NCBI GenBank assembly: GCA_004335635.1
Contig: QAXH01003253.1
Span: forward strand, 1,254 to 42,212
From: Chloromonas sp. AAM2
Taxonomy: Eukaryota; Chlorophyta; Chlorophyceae; Chlamydomonadales; Chlamydomonadaceae
DNA length: 40,959 nt
Direction of reading: 5' to 3'
Position numbers and translations under genes: made by a program. Under the pieces are notes generated by a model that had not been told where the DNA came from, made no database searches, and was given only the letters and a program-made list of their open reading frames with translations. How positions within the stretch are numbered: the stretch's first letter is position 1; the number at the start of each line of letters is the position of its first letter. Shown in pieces: positions 22,466 to 35,100 of the stretch.

Positions 22466-25400
22466 ATGATGGCACAGACGCGGATGCTGGGCTCGCAAAG
22501 CGCTGCTGGTTGGACTGTAAAGCCTCCGGCTTGCCAGGGATGCGCAACTCGGCCCAGAACGAGCCGCAAGCATATCAGGACCATGGCAAGAATGACTGGT
22601 ACGTGCGGCGGAGCTGCGACGCTTTTGGGCTAAAAAGTTTTGGCCTGCGCTACTGTGTACACTTCACGCTCCTGAGCTGAATCGCATGGCCTCCTCTTGC
22701 AGCTGATGATCTCGACGTGTTGAAAGAGGCGGCTGTGCTCTCGGGAGCTTCTACAGGTGAGCATGCTGCATCGGCCAATGCCGGCCAGCGCTTCCTGGAC
22801 AGCATGCCCGCACAGCTGCGTGCCTGGCGCGTGCCGTGCTGCAGACATTGTTGTTCAATGATCATCGCAGGTTTGACAGGCCCGCATCCATATTCTGCCT
22901 GTATTCTGGTGGCGCCAGATGGACGCAGGCTCGCCTCAGCTCATCTCCACGCTTCTGTGAGTCCATGGGGGTTCAAGTGCAGTGCAGTATGACAATGGCA
23001 CTCGCCATGTAGGACAAGCAAAGTACAGGCACAACCAGCTGAAGGCAGCTAGCTGAAAGCATAACACGTGCCAACATGTCTGCAGGGTGCGCCATCTGCC
23101 GAGGTTCAGACCGTGCAAGCAGCGCAAGCAGCAGCAGCAGGCGCTACCGCGTACTTGAATTTGGAAACTGGAGACTGCCATGGGGAGGACGCTGCAGTCC
23201 GCAGTCTGATTCAAGCAGGGATATCTAGGGTAGTGGTAGGGTTGAGACATCCCCTGCCACACGCGAGAGGCGTGTCAATAAAAACGCTCAGAGCAGCCGG
23301 AGTGACTGTAGGTAGGTGTTTTTCTGCTCCGAACCATGGTAGCAGCTCATGCCATTAGCTTGACGCTGTTGCACATGGGCACTAGCTGACCATCACCATA
23401 AAACTAGCACATCACGCAGCCCTTGCCGCTGCCATGCAGACATCCTTGGCGAGGCCGCATGCAGCGCGTCAGAGGAGCAGAGTACTGCCACACGCCAGGC
23501 AGTGCTGATGGCTAACGAGGCACTGCTGCACAGAGCAGCCAGGAAGAGACCCTTGTCAATTCTGAAGTGAGGCACTTTCTCAGATGCGCATCGGAACATG
23601 TGTGGTGATGCTCACACGCACACATGCATACATGCAGCCAGGGTGGCAGGGGCAGCGTGGCCAGTAGGAAGGCTAGGGCCGAGGGTCAGAACTTTGGGTC
23701 ATGACTGTCCTTCACATCTCCAACAAGGATGGCTAGACACCCTTGCCACTGTTTACCAAACTCGTCAAGGTCTGGCATCGTCATAGGCATTCCAATCGTC
23801 ACATATTCGTCAATGAGCTCCAGCTAACTTGGTGAAACCAATGATACGTCACTAGCAGTGAACATAGCGATGACACACGACTAGGGCGTAGAGTCGAATC
23901 TCACGCGCCCCCTTCCTGGGTACATTGCCACATACCAGTAACGCACACGTAAGCTAAGCTGATCATCACGTTGGCTTGCTGACTTGTTAGGTACGCGATG
24001 ACCTTGGACGGGAAAATCGCCACCCAGCAGGGGCACAGCGCATGGGTGACCAGCCCGCCCGCTCGCTCCATGGTGTTTGAGGCGCGCGCGCGCAGCGATG
24101 CAGTGATAGTGGGCGGCAACACGGTGCGGCGGGATAACCCACGGCTCACGACCAGGAAGGACACGGGGCACATGCCCGTGCGGATGGTCATGTCAAGAAC
24201 TTTGGACTTGCCAGAGGTGCGTCGCGGGTCAACCAGGGGCACGGGCAGGCATGAGAGCAGCCATCAAATCTAGTGATTGTTGGAATGGAGCGGACGGAGG
24301 ACCTGGGAGGGCTGTGTCGTTAGGACGGCAAAAGGTGACGTTGACCCTCAATGGCAAAGTTGACTGGAACAGTGCTTGGCTGTGGTGTAAGTCACGCCCG
24401 AATTGACTGGACAGTGCTTGTGTGCCAAAAGATGGTTGCCAAAAGGCTTAGGCTACTGCTATGAGATGACCAACGTCTCACGTTGCGTCTGACCTGCACC
24501 GGACCAGTGTGCTCAACTGACGTGGACCCCCCTTTGCTCGTGCGCGGCTGATTGCAGGATGCAGCACTGTGGGATGTGAGTGTGGCACCCACCATAGTGG
24601 CGACACAGCGCGGGGCGCGGACGGGGTTCCAGGTAAGCCATGGGCGAGTCGGGGCTGGCAGCCAGGCACTGCATATGTGCATCTGAGGCTGTTGGCTGCT
24701 GTATGCATTTTTGCACGATGGCTGTAGATGACGTGTCTGGTACAAGTATTGTATGTATTGGAAACTGTAACAAACAAGCGGACATTTGCGTGTGTTTTCT
24801 GTACCAGCTTCACACGCTGTCCTGGATGTGGCGCTGTGTTGTCATAGGCAAAGCTGAGGGCGCGCGGTGTTGAGGTGGTTGAATTTGACTTCCTCACACC
24901 GGAGGCCGTGGCTGACTACTGCTACAGCAGGGGCTTTTTGCAAGTGGGTAGAGCTATCACTTGCCTGTGACGTTTCTTTCCAGGTTTCGTCAGTTACCTG
25001 TACTCGCTGGGTGTCTTGGCCATCAGTTACAATGTCAGTTACAATGTTTTATTTCGTTGGCTTACCGTCAATCATCGTGTGTGACATGTTTTGCTAGCTT
25101 GTGTGAGGTGCTCATGACAGTTGTTTCTTGGCGCATTCTCTTGGCTCAACGGGGACAGGTGAACGTTGCGAAGCCAACTGGGAGGCGCAACAAGACAACT
25201 AGGCCTGCCAGCCTGCTGCTCTGAGCAGACCACTATTCTTCACAGAACCGTTGTTATTTCTGTGTGCCGCTGTGTGCAGTGTTTCTGGGAGTGCGGCGGC
25301 ACACTGGCTGCTCCCTGCATCTCCTCCGCCGTGGTTCACAAGGTGCTCGCCTTCATAGCGCCCAAGGTCATAGGGGGCGCCAGGGCCCCCACACCTGTGG

Positions 25401-27984
25401 GAGACCTGGGCTTTGTGGAGATGACCCAGGCAGTGTCGGTGTGCGACTACACATGGCAACAGGTGCGTGCCGGGTAATGGATTGAGGCGACCCAGTGTCG
25501 GGCAAAGCATGTTCGTAAAGCACACGTAAGAGGGCCTGGGAGGACTGGAGGCCTCCGGGTGATGGGTAATGGGACGAGGTGGTGCATGACCGGCCGAGGC
25601 TGCATGCAAAGCACGGTTGCACTCATCAAATTCTGATGCATGGAAGGGATCTGACACGGGTCACACATTTCCACGCAGGTGTTAAAGTCGGTGTTGCTTT
25701 ATGTTCGAGAGCAAACCAGCTTGATGTTTGAGAAGCTCAGCTTGAATTGGATCAGCCCGGGTCTTGATTTGGACTTAGCTAGTTGGATATGTGCACGAGG
25801 AAACATGAGTGCTCAGCTTGCGGCTTATATCTGACGGCATTCTCACACAAGACCCGCTCTTGTGCGCTGCACAGGTCGGCCCTGACCTCATGTTGATGGG
25901 CTACCTTCCCTCCTCGGGTGGGCTGCTAGCCCTGGCGCACGAGCTGGAATCAGCCACCTCCGAACTAGTGCCTGTACTCACAGCGGAGGTCTCACAAACC
26001 ATAACCACAGCCTCAGCCACCGGCACGACCACCACAACTACAACTACAACTAGTCTTACAGCGACAACACCCACACGGCCGCTGGTCGTTGCGGGGGTGG
26101 GAGGCGGAGGGGGCGGCGGTGCACAGGTCGCCCTAATGCAGGTGGGCAAACCAGGCGCTGTCATCTGTTACATGCGTATCTATTGTGATTGATAGCTCAA
26201 ATCGTAACACTACATGCTTGCTTCAGGCAGGCCTACTTTGTTTACCTCAGAGAAGCCGTAGGAAGACAGGATGGGAAGGGCACCGCCCTAGCCTACCCTG
26301 AGCAAGAAAGATACCTGTCTGCAAGGCAATGCCTGGGCTGACTTGCATCCCCACTCTCTGTGCGTGTGGCCACACACACCCCTGGCGTAGTGAAACACTC
26401 TCTCGCAGATCCTTGCCAGTTTAGACTGATACTGGCTAATGCATGATGTAAAACATCACTGTCTCCGTCTGGTCATGCCTCCGTCCCTCACCTCCGTGTC
26501 CGAACACGATGTCAACCCTGTCACCTTCTGCAGGTCGCATCCGAGGCCCAAGCGATGGCCAAGGCGGGCCGGCGGCCGGGCGGCGGCTCAGGCTCCACCA
26601 AGGTGGTCCCTTTCTACAAGGCGTGGGACAAATGGGGCGCGCTGTCAAACTTCTCCCCCCACTCAGTCACTCTCCCACACTTCAACAGCCAGACGCAGCC
26701 GCCCGAGGCGTTGTGTATGGCTGCGCTAGGGCTGCCACCAGACGTCGTGCCCCCTCCCCCGCAAGCAGGGTCTGTGGCACAGGATCACAGAGAACCCAGG
26801 TGTGGTGGCATCTACCTACTTACCTATTGGTTCTGAGGAAGAGTAGAAGGGATGAAGTACAGGTCTGGGTCATCGCCCATGACTCTTCAGTGACGTCCAA
26901 CTGTAAGATTGCTTCATCTGCAGTATCTGTTTCAGGCAACTTGCTCTTGACTGTGGGCAGTTGGCGGCCACTGCACCCAAAGTGCCCTATCACCAGACCA
27001 ATAAAGCCCTAGGCAATCCTTGCCTTTTGCTCACCGGGTTTGTTGCATGGCATGCTGGCCTTCAACAGGGTGTGGCCGACGATTGAGCACTTCTACCAGG
27101 CCCAGAAGTTCGCCGGCAACAGTCACCCCGAGGCCGCTGAGCTAGTGGAGCGGATTGCGGCTGCGGGGTCACCGGAGGAGGCGGCCAGGGCGGGCCGGGC
27201 GGCGGAACGCACCACCCCTGCATTGCTCACACCGGGATGGCAGCGGATCAAGGTGCGAACAGGAAGCAGGAGCAACAATCCCATGAACCCCCTCTCCCTG
27301 CATGTGGCGTCAGGGCACTGGTATCTCTTGGTTCCACTTCAGAGCGCTGGTATCACTTACAATCCACTTCTGAATACACAGAGAACACGTCACCCCAGTC
27401 CCTCATGCACATGGTCACTGTTGGTTGATCCAATTGCTCCTTTGGCTGCTTAGCACACGACCTTTGGTTAGCTTCACGTTACCCGTGACTCTGATTGCAG
27501 GTTGACGTCATGTTGTGTGGCCTGCGTGCCAAGTTCGCCGCTCATGACGGGCCGCGCAACATGCTGCTGGCCACATGCACGTCCCCTGGCCCGGTGGCGC
27601 GCCTAGTGGAGGCATCGCCTAACGATTTCTTCTGGGGAGCGGTGAGTTACCCAGGCAATATTATTTTCACTACTTGCATGCAGAAGTGTCTGCCCAAACA
27701 TAAACCTGGTCAGTGCACCAAACAACAAACCGGTCTGGCAAAACAAACGAATACCGTTACACACCACAAACCTGCCATGTACGAGCGAGTTTGTGTGATT
27801 CTATTTGTAGGCAGTGCTGTCGTGAGGCGTTTGCGCAAGGAACAAGTATGGCCACGTGCCTAGTAAGGTTGCCTGCTCAACCAACTGTTTGTGGTTTGCT
27901 GCTCAGGGATACAACGGAGGCGGCCGCAACGTGCTTGGCTTGCTCCTGGCGCACGTACGCAATGAGTTGAGGTCCCAGAACTGA
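22466..27984 (+). CDS. PYRR: PYRR: riboflavin-pathway reductase with dead deaminase domain and NADAR domain
   Basis: Plant-type PYRR reduces the ribosyl side chain of 5-amino-6-ribosylamino-uracil phosphate in plastid riboflavin synthesis. Fourteen exons join in phase: 22466-22598, 22703-22756, 22871-22956, 23086-23311, 23440-23566, 23991-24216, 24558-24632, 24848-24943, 25280-25462, 25875-26141, 26534-26799, 27069-27252, 27501-27641, 27907-27984; 713 residues. Residues 1-45 are basic and look like a transit peptide. A RibD deaminase-like domain (about 62-166) has lost its zinc ligands: GAPSAEV replaces the usual P-H-A-E. The reductase (about 209-430) keeps YAMTLDGKIAT, VGGNTVRRDNPRLT and WECGGTLAAP. 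A Thr- and Gly-rich linker precedes the NADAR (YbiA-like) domain at about 520-713, with WGALSNFSPHSV, VWPTIEHFYQAQKF and GYNGGGRNVLGLLLAHVR. NADAR domains act as N-glycosidases on damaged riboflavin intermediates. Domain order matches land-plant PYRR, which is about 600 residues. Confidence 0.96.
25990..26127 (+). repeat. Low-complexity coding tract (Thr then Gly runs) in PYRR
   Basis: ACN-type codons give a run of about eight Thr, followed after some 15 residues by a run of Gly. It forms a flexible linker between the reductase and NADAR domains and keeps the frame with the flanking domains. Confidence 0.8.
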
Positions 27985-29101
27985 TCGGCTGCAGCGGCGA
28001 TTGCAGGCCAGCTGGAGCGTGTCGCATATAGGGCAGGGACTGGACCAGTTATACTCGGTACACAGCCCATGCTCCTCCAGTCAAAAGATTTGGAGCTGCC
28101 ACTGCGTGAACAGCAATCAAAGCCGATTTTATCTTTCCGGCGGCTTGATGCACGTCCAGATGAGGTTGTCATGGCGTTCAGTGAGCCTGGTACTTTCAGA
28201 GATATGCCACGTTTGTTTCCCGTTCAGGCAGCAGCATGCGATTACAGTGGTGCATTACCACGAGTCGAACGTGTGCGCTTGGCATGTACCATCGTGGGTC
28301 TGGGCAGTCGCTGCAATACCATACGAGCGGGCAAATGCATCCTTTCTTGATCGATTGCAGACAGGCTCACATGTGGAAGCAAGCGCATGCTGCAAGACGT
28401 TTCCTCAGCGCCACAGGGCAAGGACCTCCGGATCATGTCTGCTCTGAGTCCCCCTTTGCTGGCGTGGCAGGGACTTTGCAGTGCGTGAAGTAGTAGATTC
28501 ATGCAGATGCACAAAGCATTGTAGCACTTTTGGTGGAACGGGTACAAAGGCACTGCAAACTGTCGCGTATTCAACATGGCAAGAATGAGATTACAAGGGA
28601 ATTATATTCTTTTACGACTGCATCAGATCGCTGTGCCTTCTCATGCTGCAGCTACCATGCTTATTACTATTGGCAAGCATATTGGCTTGTTTGTGTGTGC
28701 TTTCATTGTGATCTCTAGCCCGATGGGAATTCTGTACCGTCGTGCTGTGAATTCACGTGCTGCCATACCACAGAACTTGTGTGCGAGTGGGTTGAACATG
28801 GTGGACTGCAATATAAACCATTGTCGAGAGCGTTCTGCTTTGACCAAGCAATTATATGTTTGGGCCAAGCATTGGCCTTGGAAACGCATGCAGCACAACG
28901 AAGCAGTTTGTCTCAACTCTTGTGTTCTTTGCGTGTAACAAAAGATTGTGAGCCGTGTGTATGCAGCCCTTGACAGGACTGGCTCAGTTTGCCCACTGGT
29001 CCTGCCTACACAGCATATGGTTCCTCAGTCCTCTTTGTCAACAAAGTCTTCGGCAGGTAACAATCGGCATGCCACAGAACACACTTTTACACACAGTTTT
29101 G
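27985..29101. other. Tail-to-tail intergenic region
   Basis: This separates the stops of PYRR (plus) and HIRA (minus). The longest frames (for example 28069-28350 plus, 28242-28577 minus) overlap each other and resemble nothing I know. TGTAA words occur at about 28935 (plus) and, on the minus strand, about 10-15 nt beyond the HIRA stop; these are candidate poly(A) signals. No gene is supported. Confidence 0.5.
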
Positions 29102-32100
29102 TCAATGGCCAGTCTGAAGCCACGCCATGCCCCCACCACCGCCTTTTGTCCCCCCAGCCGCCGCTGACGGCGTAACCCCTGTCACACCAATTGTAGCCGC
29201 CCGCAGCAAATTCACGCCTTGTGAATGCCCCTGCTGGACCCCCCTATCCTCCTGCAGTGCCTCATTGCCACGGGCCGCTTCAAGTGTCATCGAGCCGTTG
29301 GCCGCCTTGGCAGCATCTATGCCCTGGTATTGCAGCTGCTGCTGCTGCTGCTGCTGGGCGTTGTGTGCTGTGAAGCCAGCTAGCGGCTGCTGCTGTTGCT
29401 GCTGTGCTGGTGGCCACGTACTGTCTGCTTCTTTGAGCAGGGTCAATGCCTCTTGGGCAAGCGCCTGCATGGCGGCTGTTCGGGGGCGCGCGATTTCACG
29501 CAGCACCTCATTCCTGCACACACAATCAAAGCAACACAAGAAGTGCATCAAGTGTTGATGCAGCACGGAACATTCAAGGCCTGCTCAGATTGCAATGCGT
29601 GTTTGCCGACACGTTGCCTCAGCAGCAAGGAAACTAGGCCCTATAACTAACTGCTGGTCAAGCAGTGAAAGCAGTTGCTGAACGTGTGCCTGACCCTTGA
29701 CTGGTTCTGCTGGTCGGCTCCTAACACCTGACGGGAATTGCAAGTGTTGTCAGGCGCAGATACCTGAGGACTACAGAGCAAGTTTCCTGCTGAAGTTTCT
29801 GCCCCGATGTAAAAGAACAGCACTGAAGATCTGGAGTTGCACCTTGTAACCTGTGAGCCAGAGTCCGCCCACCTGAGCAGTTGTCGCTTGTTGTAGGTTA
29901 GTATGGTTGGGTTCCAGCCGCCCCGCTCAGACGGGTGTGTGTTGGGTGTCCACCTGACGGGGCCCAGCAGCTCGTGTACCACCTCACGCAAACGTGCCTG
30001 AACCGGGCAAGGATAGATAGCACGCAAAATAAACCATGTCCAAATGGCAACGTCCATTCGTGTGTGTGCGCGCGTGTGCGTAGAATGCACTGTTTCCAAA
30101 GTTGCGGAACCGTACAAGATCAAAGCATGCGAGCTCGTGGGAAAACCAATCATCATCATCATCATTCCAACCGCCTGGCTTCCCAGGGAGGGTTTTACAC
30201 ACTGGGCAGGCTTACCTCGTCCCCGTCGGCCGCCAGGAGCCTCACGTAGCTGCTGAGCCACCGCTTCCACTCATACGGCGACTGCAGCGCCAGAGCAGCG
30301 GCCACGTTGCTCTCCAAGTGGGCACGAGTTGCGCGGTTCTGCACGTCCGCTGGCTGCGAAAAGGTAGCGCCCACCACGTGCAGCGGTGTGCGGGCGGCGG
30401 CCGCCTCGGACTGGACACGGCCCAACTCGCCTGCAATCGTGCAAGTATTGGCTTCAACATTTGTTCTAGGCACGTTAACTCAAGCTGGGTTTCGCAGACC
30501 CAGGCTGGTAAGGATGCCAGTCAAAACAGCCTGTACAGAGCAAGAGCCAGGGAAGGTGGCTGACAACAGGGTGGCAAAACATAGGCCGGCAAGAGTCGGA
30601 TACACTTCCAGGCAAAAACGTGCATGGGCTTAAGGCCAAAAGAGGCAAGCTATGATGCACGCCTGGGTCATAACCATGATGCCTGGCTGGTCCTAAGCCA
30701 TCCGACTACGTTTGTTCCTGACCTCCAGCCGTTGCTGGCCTGCCGAGCTTCACCTTGTGCGCCTGCAAAGGAGCTGTGGAACTGCGACGCGGGGAACGAG
30801 TCGTCCGCCACGCGGCCCCATGCCTGCATGCCCTCAAGGTATGTGTACGCGTGACGGTTGGCCAGGGCCACCAGCGGGGCACCAGCAGACGACAGACGCA
30901 CAGCGGCCACTGCGGGGCAAACATGCAGTTGCTTGTTTGTTTGTTTGTTTGTTTGTCTGTTTGTTTGCTTGTTTGTTTGCATTTCTTCCGCTTCACGCCA
31001 TAGGACCCCGCTTCACGCCAATCAAGACCCGCCACTGCAGGCAGACACGCATAGGAGCTCTCAAGCATAGCACAGTGCATACGAATCTCCACTTGTACAA
31101 CAATGTATGCGATGGTGTACGAACAACCACAATTGTGCGCGCATCCTGAGAAGCTGTGACTGCACTGCCCCACTTCCTGCCAATCCAGCAATTCAAAGGC
31201 TGATGCTCAAGTAGCTGACACTGCCAGCCTCGAAATTTGATACACGTCACATGAGACTTCAAGAGCAGCTGGTTTAATGTTCATTGAATGTCTAGTCCAC
31301 GCACGTGACAGCTGTTGGGTGAAATGTCATGAGGTGACGCGAAACCAAACAGCACCGCACCCGGTGAAAACGTACGAAAGGATCTCAAACGCTAGTGTTT
31401 GTGATTGACAAATCTGTTGGCTGCCCATGCCCGCCCACCTTCGGAATGCCAAGTGCTGAGCACAGGTGCCAGGGTCACGTCCAGCTTGCACAAACCCGCT
31501 TCTAAGTCCCACACCCTGCACGGCGGTACACACATCTGTTTCAAGTAGATGCATGGAAAACCCGATGTTGAACCGCAAGTCACATGCTAAAACCACATGT
31601 TGAAGTCGAAGCTGATTTCTAGGCCATGGCCACATGCAATGCAAGCCATTCATCACTCAAGACATGTACTAGTACTTGCAACCACAAGAAAACTAATTTG
31701 CAACGGCGTGAGGACAACACGCCACAACTCGCTGCCACTTGTTGGGTGCGACAAGTGTTTGTACATCGTGCTGTCTGCCCATAACTGGGAGCCCCAATCT
31801 TATCAAACCTAACCCATCATCATGTCCTCCTCCTTGCCATTTTGATCTCCCTCATGTGCGTCACCTGACGGGCTCCTGGCATCCAACCTCATGTCCCCTC
31901 CCGGGTTGCGCCCATGTGCCTCACCTGACTCGCCCATCTGTCGTGAGCACCAGCAGCATCCATGCGTCATCATGTGCCATGAAGGCGGCCGGCCCACCCA
32001 GCGCAATGGGCGGGAACAGCCTGCGCCCGGCCGCTGAGAACACCAGCAGGTCTCCTGTTGTGAGCGACACGGCGCCGTAGCGCAGCGTGCCGCTGAGCTG

Positions 32101-35100
32101 GATCACGCTGCCCTGGAAAGAGACGGAGTTGACACGGACAAGTTAGGTTCAAGTAAGAATCCAGTTCAACAACCAATCCAGTTCAAACATCAACACATTG
32201 TGTGTGCCTGAGTGGCTGGCAAAGGGCAACGTGGTGGCGGTACTAACAAGTGCCGCAAGCAATAATATTCAATTGCCAGAAGGGCTGGGCAGGGTTGCAC
32301 TCAACGTCCTACAAGGAATCGTGGGGTACTCCTGCACTGACACAACACGCTCTGACCCAGCTTTGCAACCCTTTTACACGGTCGTGAAACGTGCGGCTGG
32401 TTCATGGGGAAGCATACATGAAATGCACTTTGATCAGAAGTCATGAACATGGGCCCCATGTGAAGGCTTGCAGGATGCACGCATACCTGCATGGTGTCAA
32501 ACCAGACCATGCGGCCGTTGGCTGTGCACTGCACACGCGCCATGGCAGTGCCCGGCATAATCCTCAAGTTATTCGCTGCTTCTAAGTACAACATTTCCTG
32601 CTGGGATGAATGGGTGGCACCGGGGGCCTGGCGGGAACCCAACTCAACAGCAAGCGTGGGCCTGACTGGAGGCGCAGGCAGCAGCGGTGCGCTGTCGGCT
32701 GCAGCTGCTGCTTGAGCGGCTGGCGCCGCTGCAGCTGGTGCAGCGGCTGCTGCGGCCGGCCGTGCCTGCTGTAGCAGCTGTGGTGCGATGCGTTTGGCTG
32801 CAGGGGCGGTGTCCGTGGTGGCAGCTGGACGGCTGCTAGCGGCCACCGCTGCTGGACCAGCCAGCGCTGCCTGCCGGTTGGCAGCCGCACCGGCTGCAGC
32901 CGGTGCCACTGCTGCCCCACTGGGCGCCGCTTCGCCAACAGGTGTGGGTGCCAGCCGCTTGCGCGTCCCCGCTGCCAGTTTTGCATCCCCGAACCCCGCC
33001 CCACCCGGCCCCATACGCGAATCCAACGCAGCTGCACTGCCAGGCCGAAGCGCCCCGTTAGCTGCCCCTAACCGCTGTGCAGCTGCCGCTGCTCCTGCAC
33101 GAGCAGCAGCAGCTGCAGCACCAGCCGCAGCCTGCTGCCGTGGCTGTGCGGGAGAAGGTGAAGGGAAGCCGCCAGGTGGCTGTAAGTAGCCGTCATCAGT
33201 GACCATGCTCAGGAGTTGTGCATCTGCCAGCAGTGCCTGGCCCTTGGGCTGCTGTTCGCCATACAGTTTCTGTAGGAGCTCTGCCATGTCAGTTTCGGGC
33301 AAACATCGGCCTACGCAGGTGCGCATTTTGGAAATTAGTATTCATTATCATTGGTGCCAAATGCTTCATTCTAAGAGGCTGGATCGCGCCTGCAAAAGCT
33401 GAATCCCCTATAAGTTAAGGTATAATTGTGATTGAGGCCAATGGAGGGGTGGAGGATGCAGCCAACCAACTCCTGGTGAAAAGGAAGGGCTCCACTCAGT
33501 CTTGTTTTGTGGGGTGGTTGCCTGCTTCATCCATCGTACGCAAATCATTCTTGCATTGTACACATTCAATTAGTATCGCAAAAATCCCCCTTTTAAAGCC
33601 CAGACGACAACCTGCTGTGCTTTTCTGCATTGCTGTTAGCACTGCAAAGTGCAAGTGGGTAGTTGATAGCACTGCAACACACATGCCGACCTGAGCACTG
33701 TTGCTGCATGTGCCATGCGAGTGCGTGACCTGACCCACCTAGCTCCTGCTCGTTGAACGTAGCGCATGCGATCGAACCGTCATACGAGCAGGCCAGCAAT
33801 GACTGGCCGTCCGGTGTCCAGGCCAGATCTGTCACAGTCCCACTGAAGATGTCCTTCAACACCGCCTGCCAGGAACAGCATTGACAATGGCAGTCTCCTC
33901 TCTTTGCAGGAAACGAGCGAGCACACGCTTGCACTTCAAACAACCAGCGTCATGCGGTGAGGTGTGCATGGCGCAATTCACTGGTTTTGAATAGGCGTTT
34001 GCGGTATGCTCGGCAGTTTGTGCATCACGCACAAAGCATACTTGTATGCTCCAGATCCCCTGCACTGCATACCATGCATCACGCATGGTATGCAGTGCAT
34101 GCTTGTCTAAGCACCCAAACCATGCATGTGCGTGCATGTACAAAGCTGCTAGAACATGCAATGAGCTGTCTCTCATCCCAAACGCGTCTGGTACACCACG
34201 TACCACAGAAGTCACACCACAGGCACGTAACGTACCATGGGTTTAGTCTGATTCACAGTCCACACAGTGAACATCCTGTCTGCACTGCCCAGAGCGCATA
34301 TCCCACACGCCTCATCGCTGTGCCCTTCCTGCGGGACAGCAAGTGCATGGACAAGCACACGGTTACGTCACTGGCCCACACAGCCTGGGGCATGCAGCAG
34401 GCACTAGCCTTGCCTTGGTCTGCGCTGTGCGCCTCACAAGCCACCCTGCCTGCTAATTGGTGACCCATTTCAGTCAAAATTTATGAACATGTGATGTACA
34501 TGTGATGAGACATGTCATGCAAGGTAGGACATATAGCATGCCAATCCAACTTGGTACAGCTGCTCACTAGCCTTGCTTACACCAACTCTTGCCTTCACCG
34601 CTTTCCGCCACCAATTCACAATGTTCACACCGATCAGTATGCCTGCCCCGCCATGCACCAACCCATCCCATCACAGTTTCAGTTTGTGCGTGTTGCGGTG
34701 GTGACATTCGTTTGTTTCACCTTGCTACTGGTGAGATTTCTTGGCTTGATGATTGTCAGGTGCGGACTTCTTTGAGAGATGTTGTCTCTAACTGCAACAC
34801 CGCAGGTCAAACCATGATAAGCCATGTGATGATGATGATGTTGATGGCCTCATCACACACCTCCTTGCTGTAGAAGAGGCGTGGGTTGTACTTGGCCACG
34901 CAAATATTGCTCTTGTGGCCGCACAGCTGATGAGGCGCCTCCCATTTGTTCCGCTCTACCAGTGGCGACTGGTGAATAGGCTTGGAGAAGGCGTTGGTAG
35001 CCGCCAGTGTCTGGCCGTCTGGACTCCAGTCAGGTCGGGCATGGAAGGCTGAGGTGGCAACAGAATTATGCCAAGGCTCCGTCACATGTGCCACTTTAGA

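Noticed and set aside
28069..28577. Short frames on both strands between PYRR and HIRA
   Set aside because: They overlap each other, resemble nothing known, and lie where two 3' UTRs are expected.
32582..33189. Ala-rich plus-strand frame opposite HIRA exon 5
   Set aside because: GCN repeats leave all frames open; the minus-strand frame is the one joined to conserved HIRA sequence.
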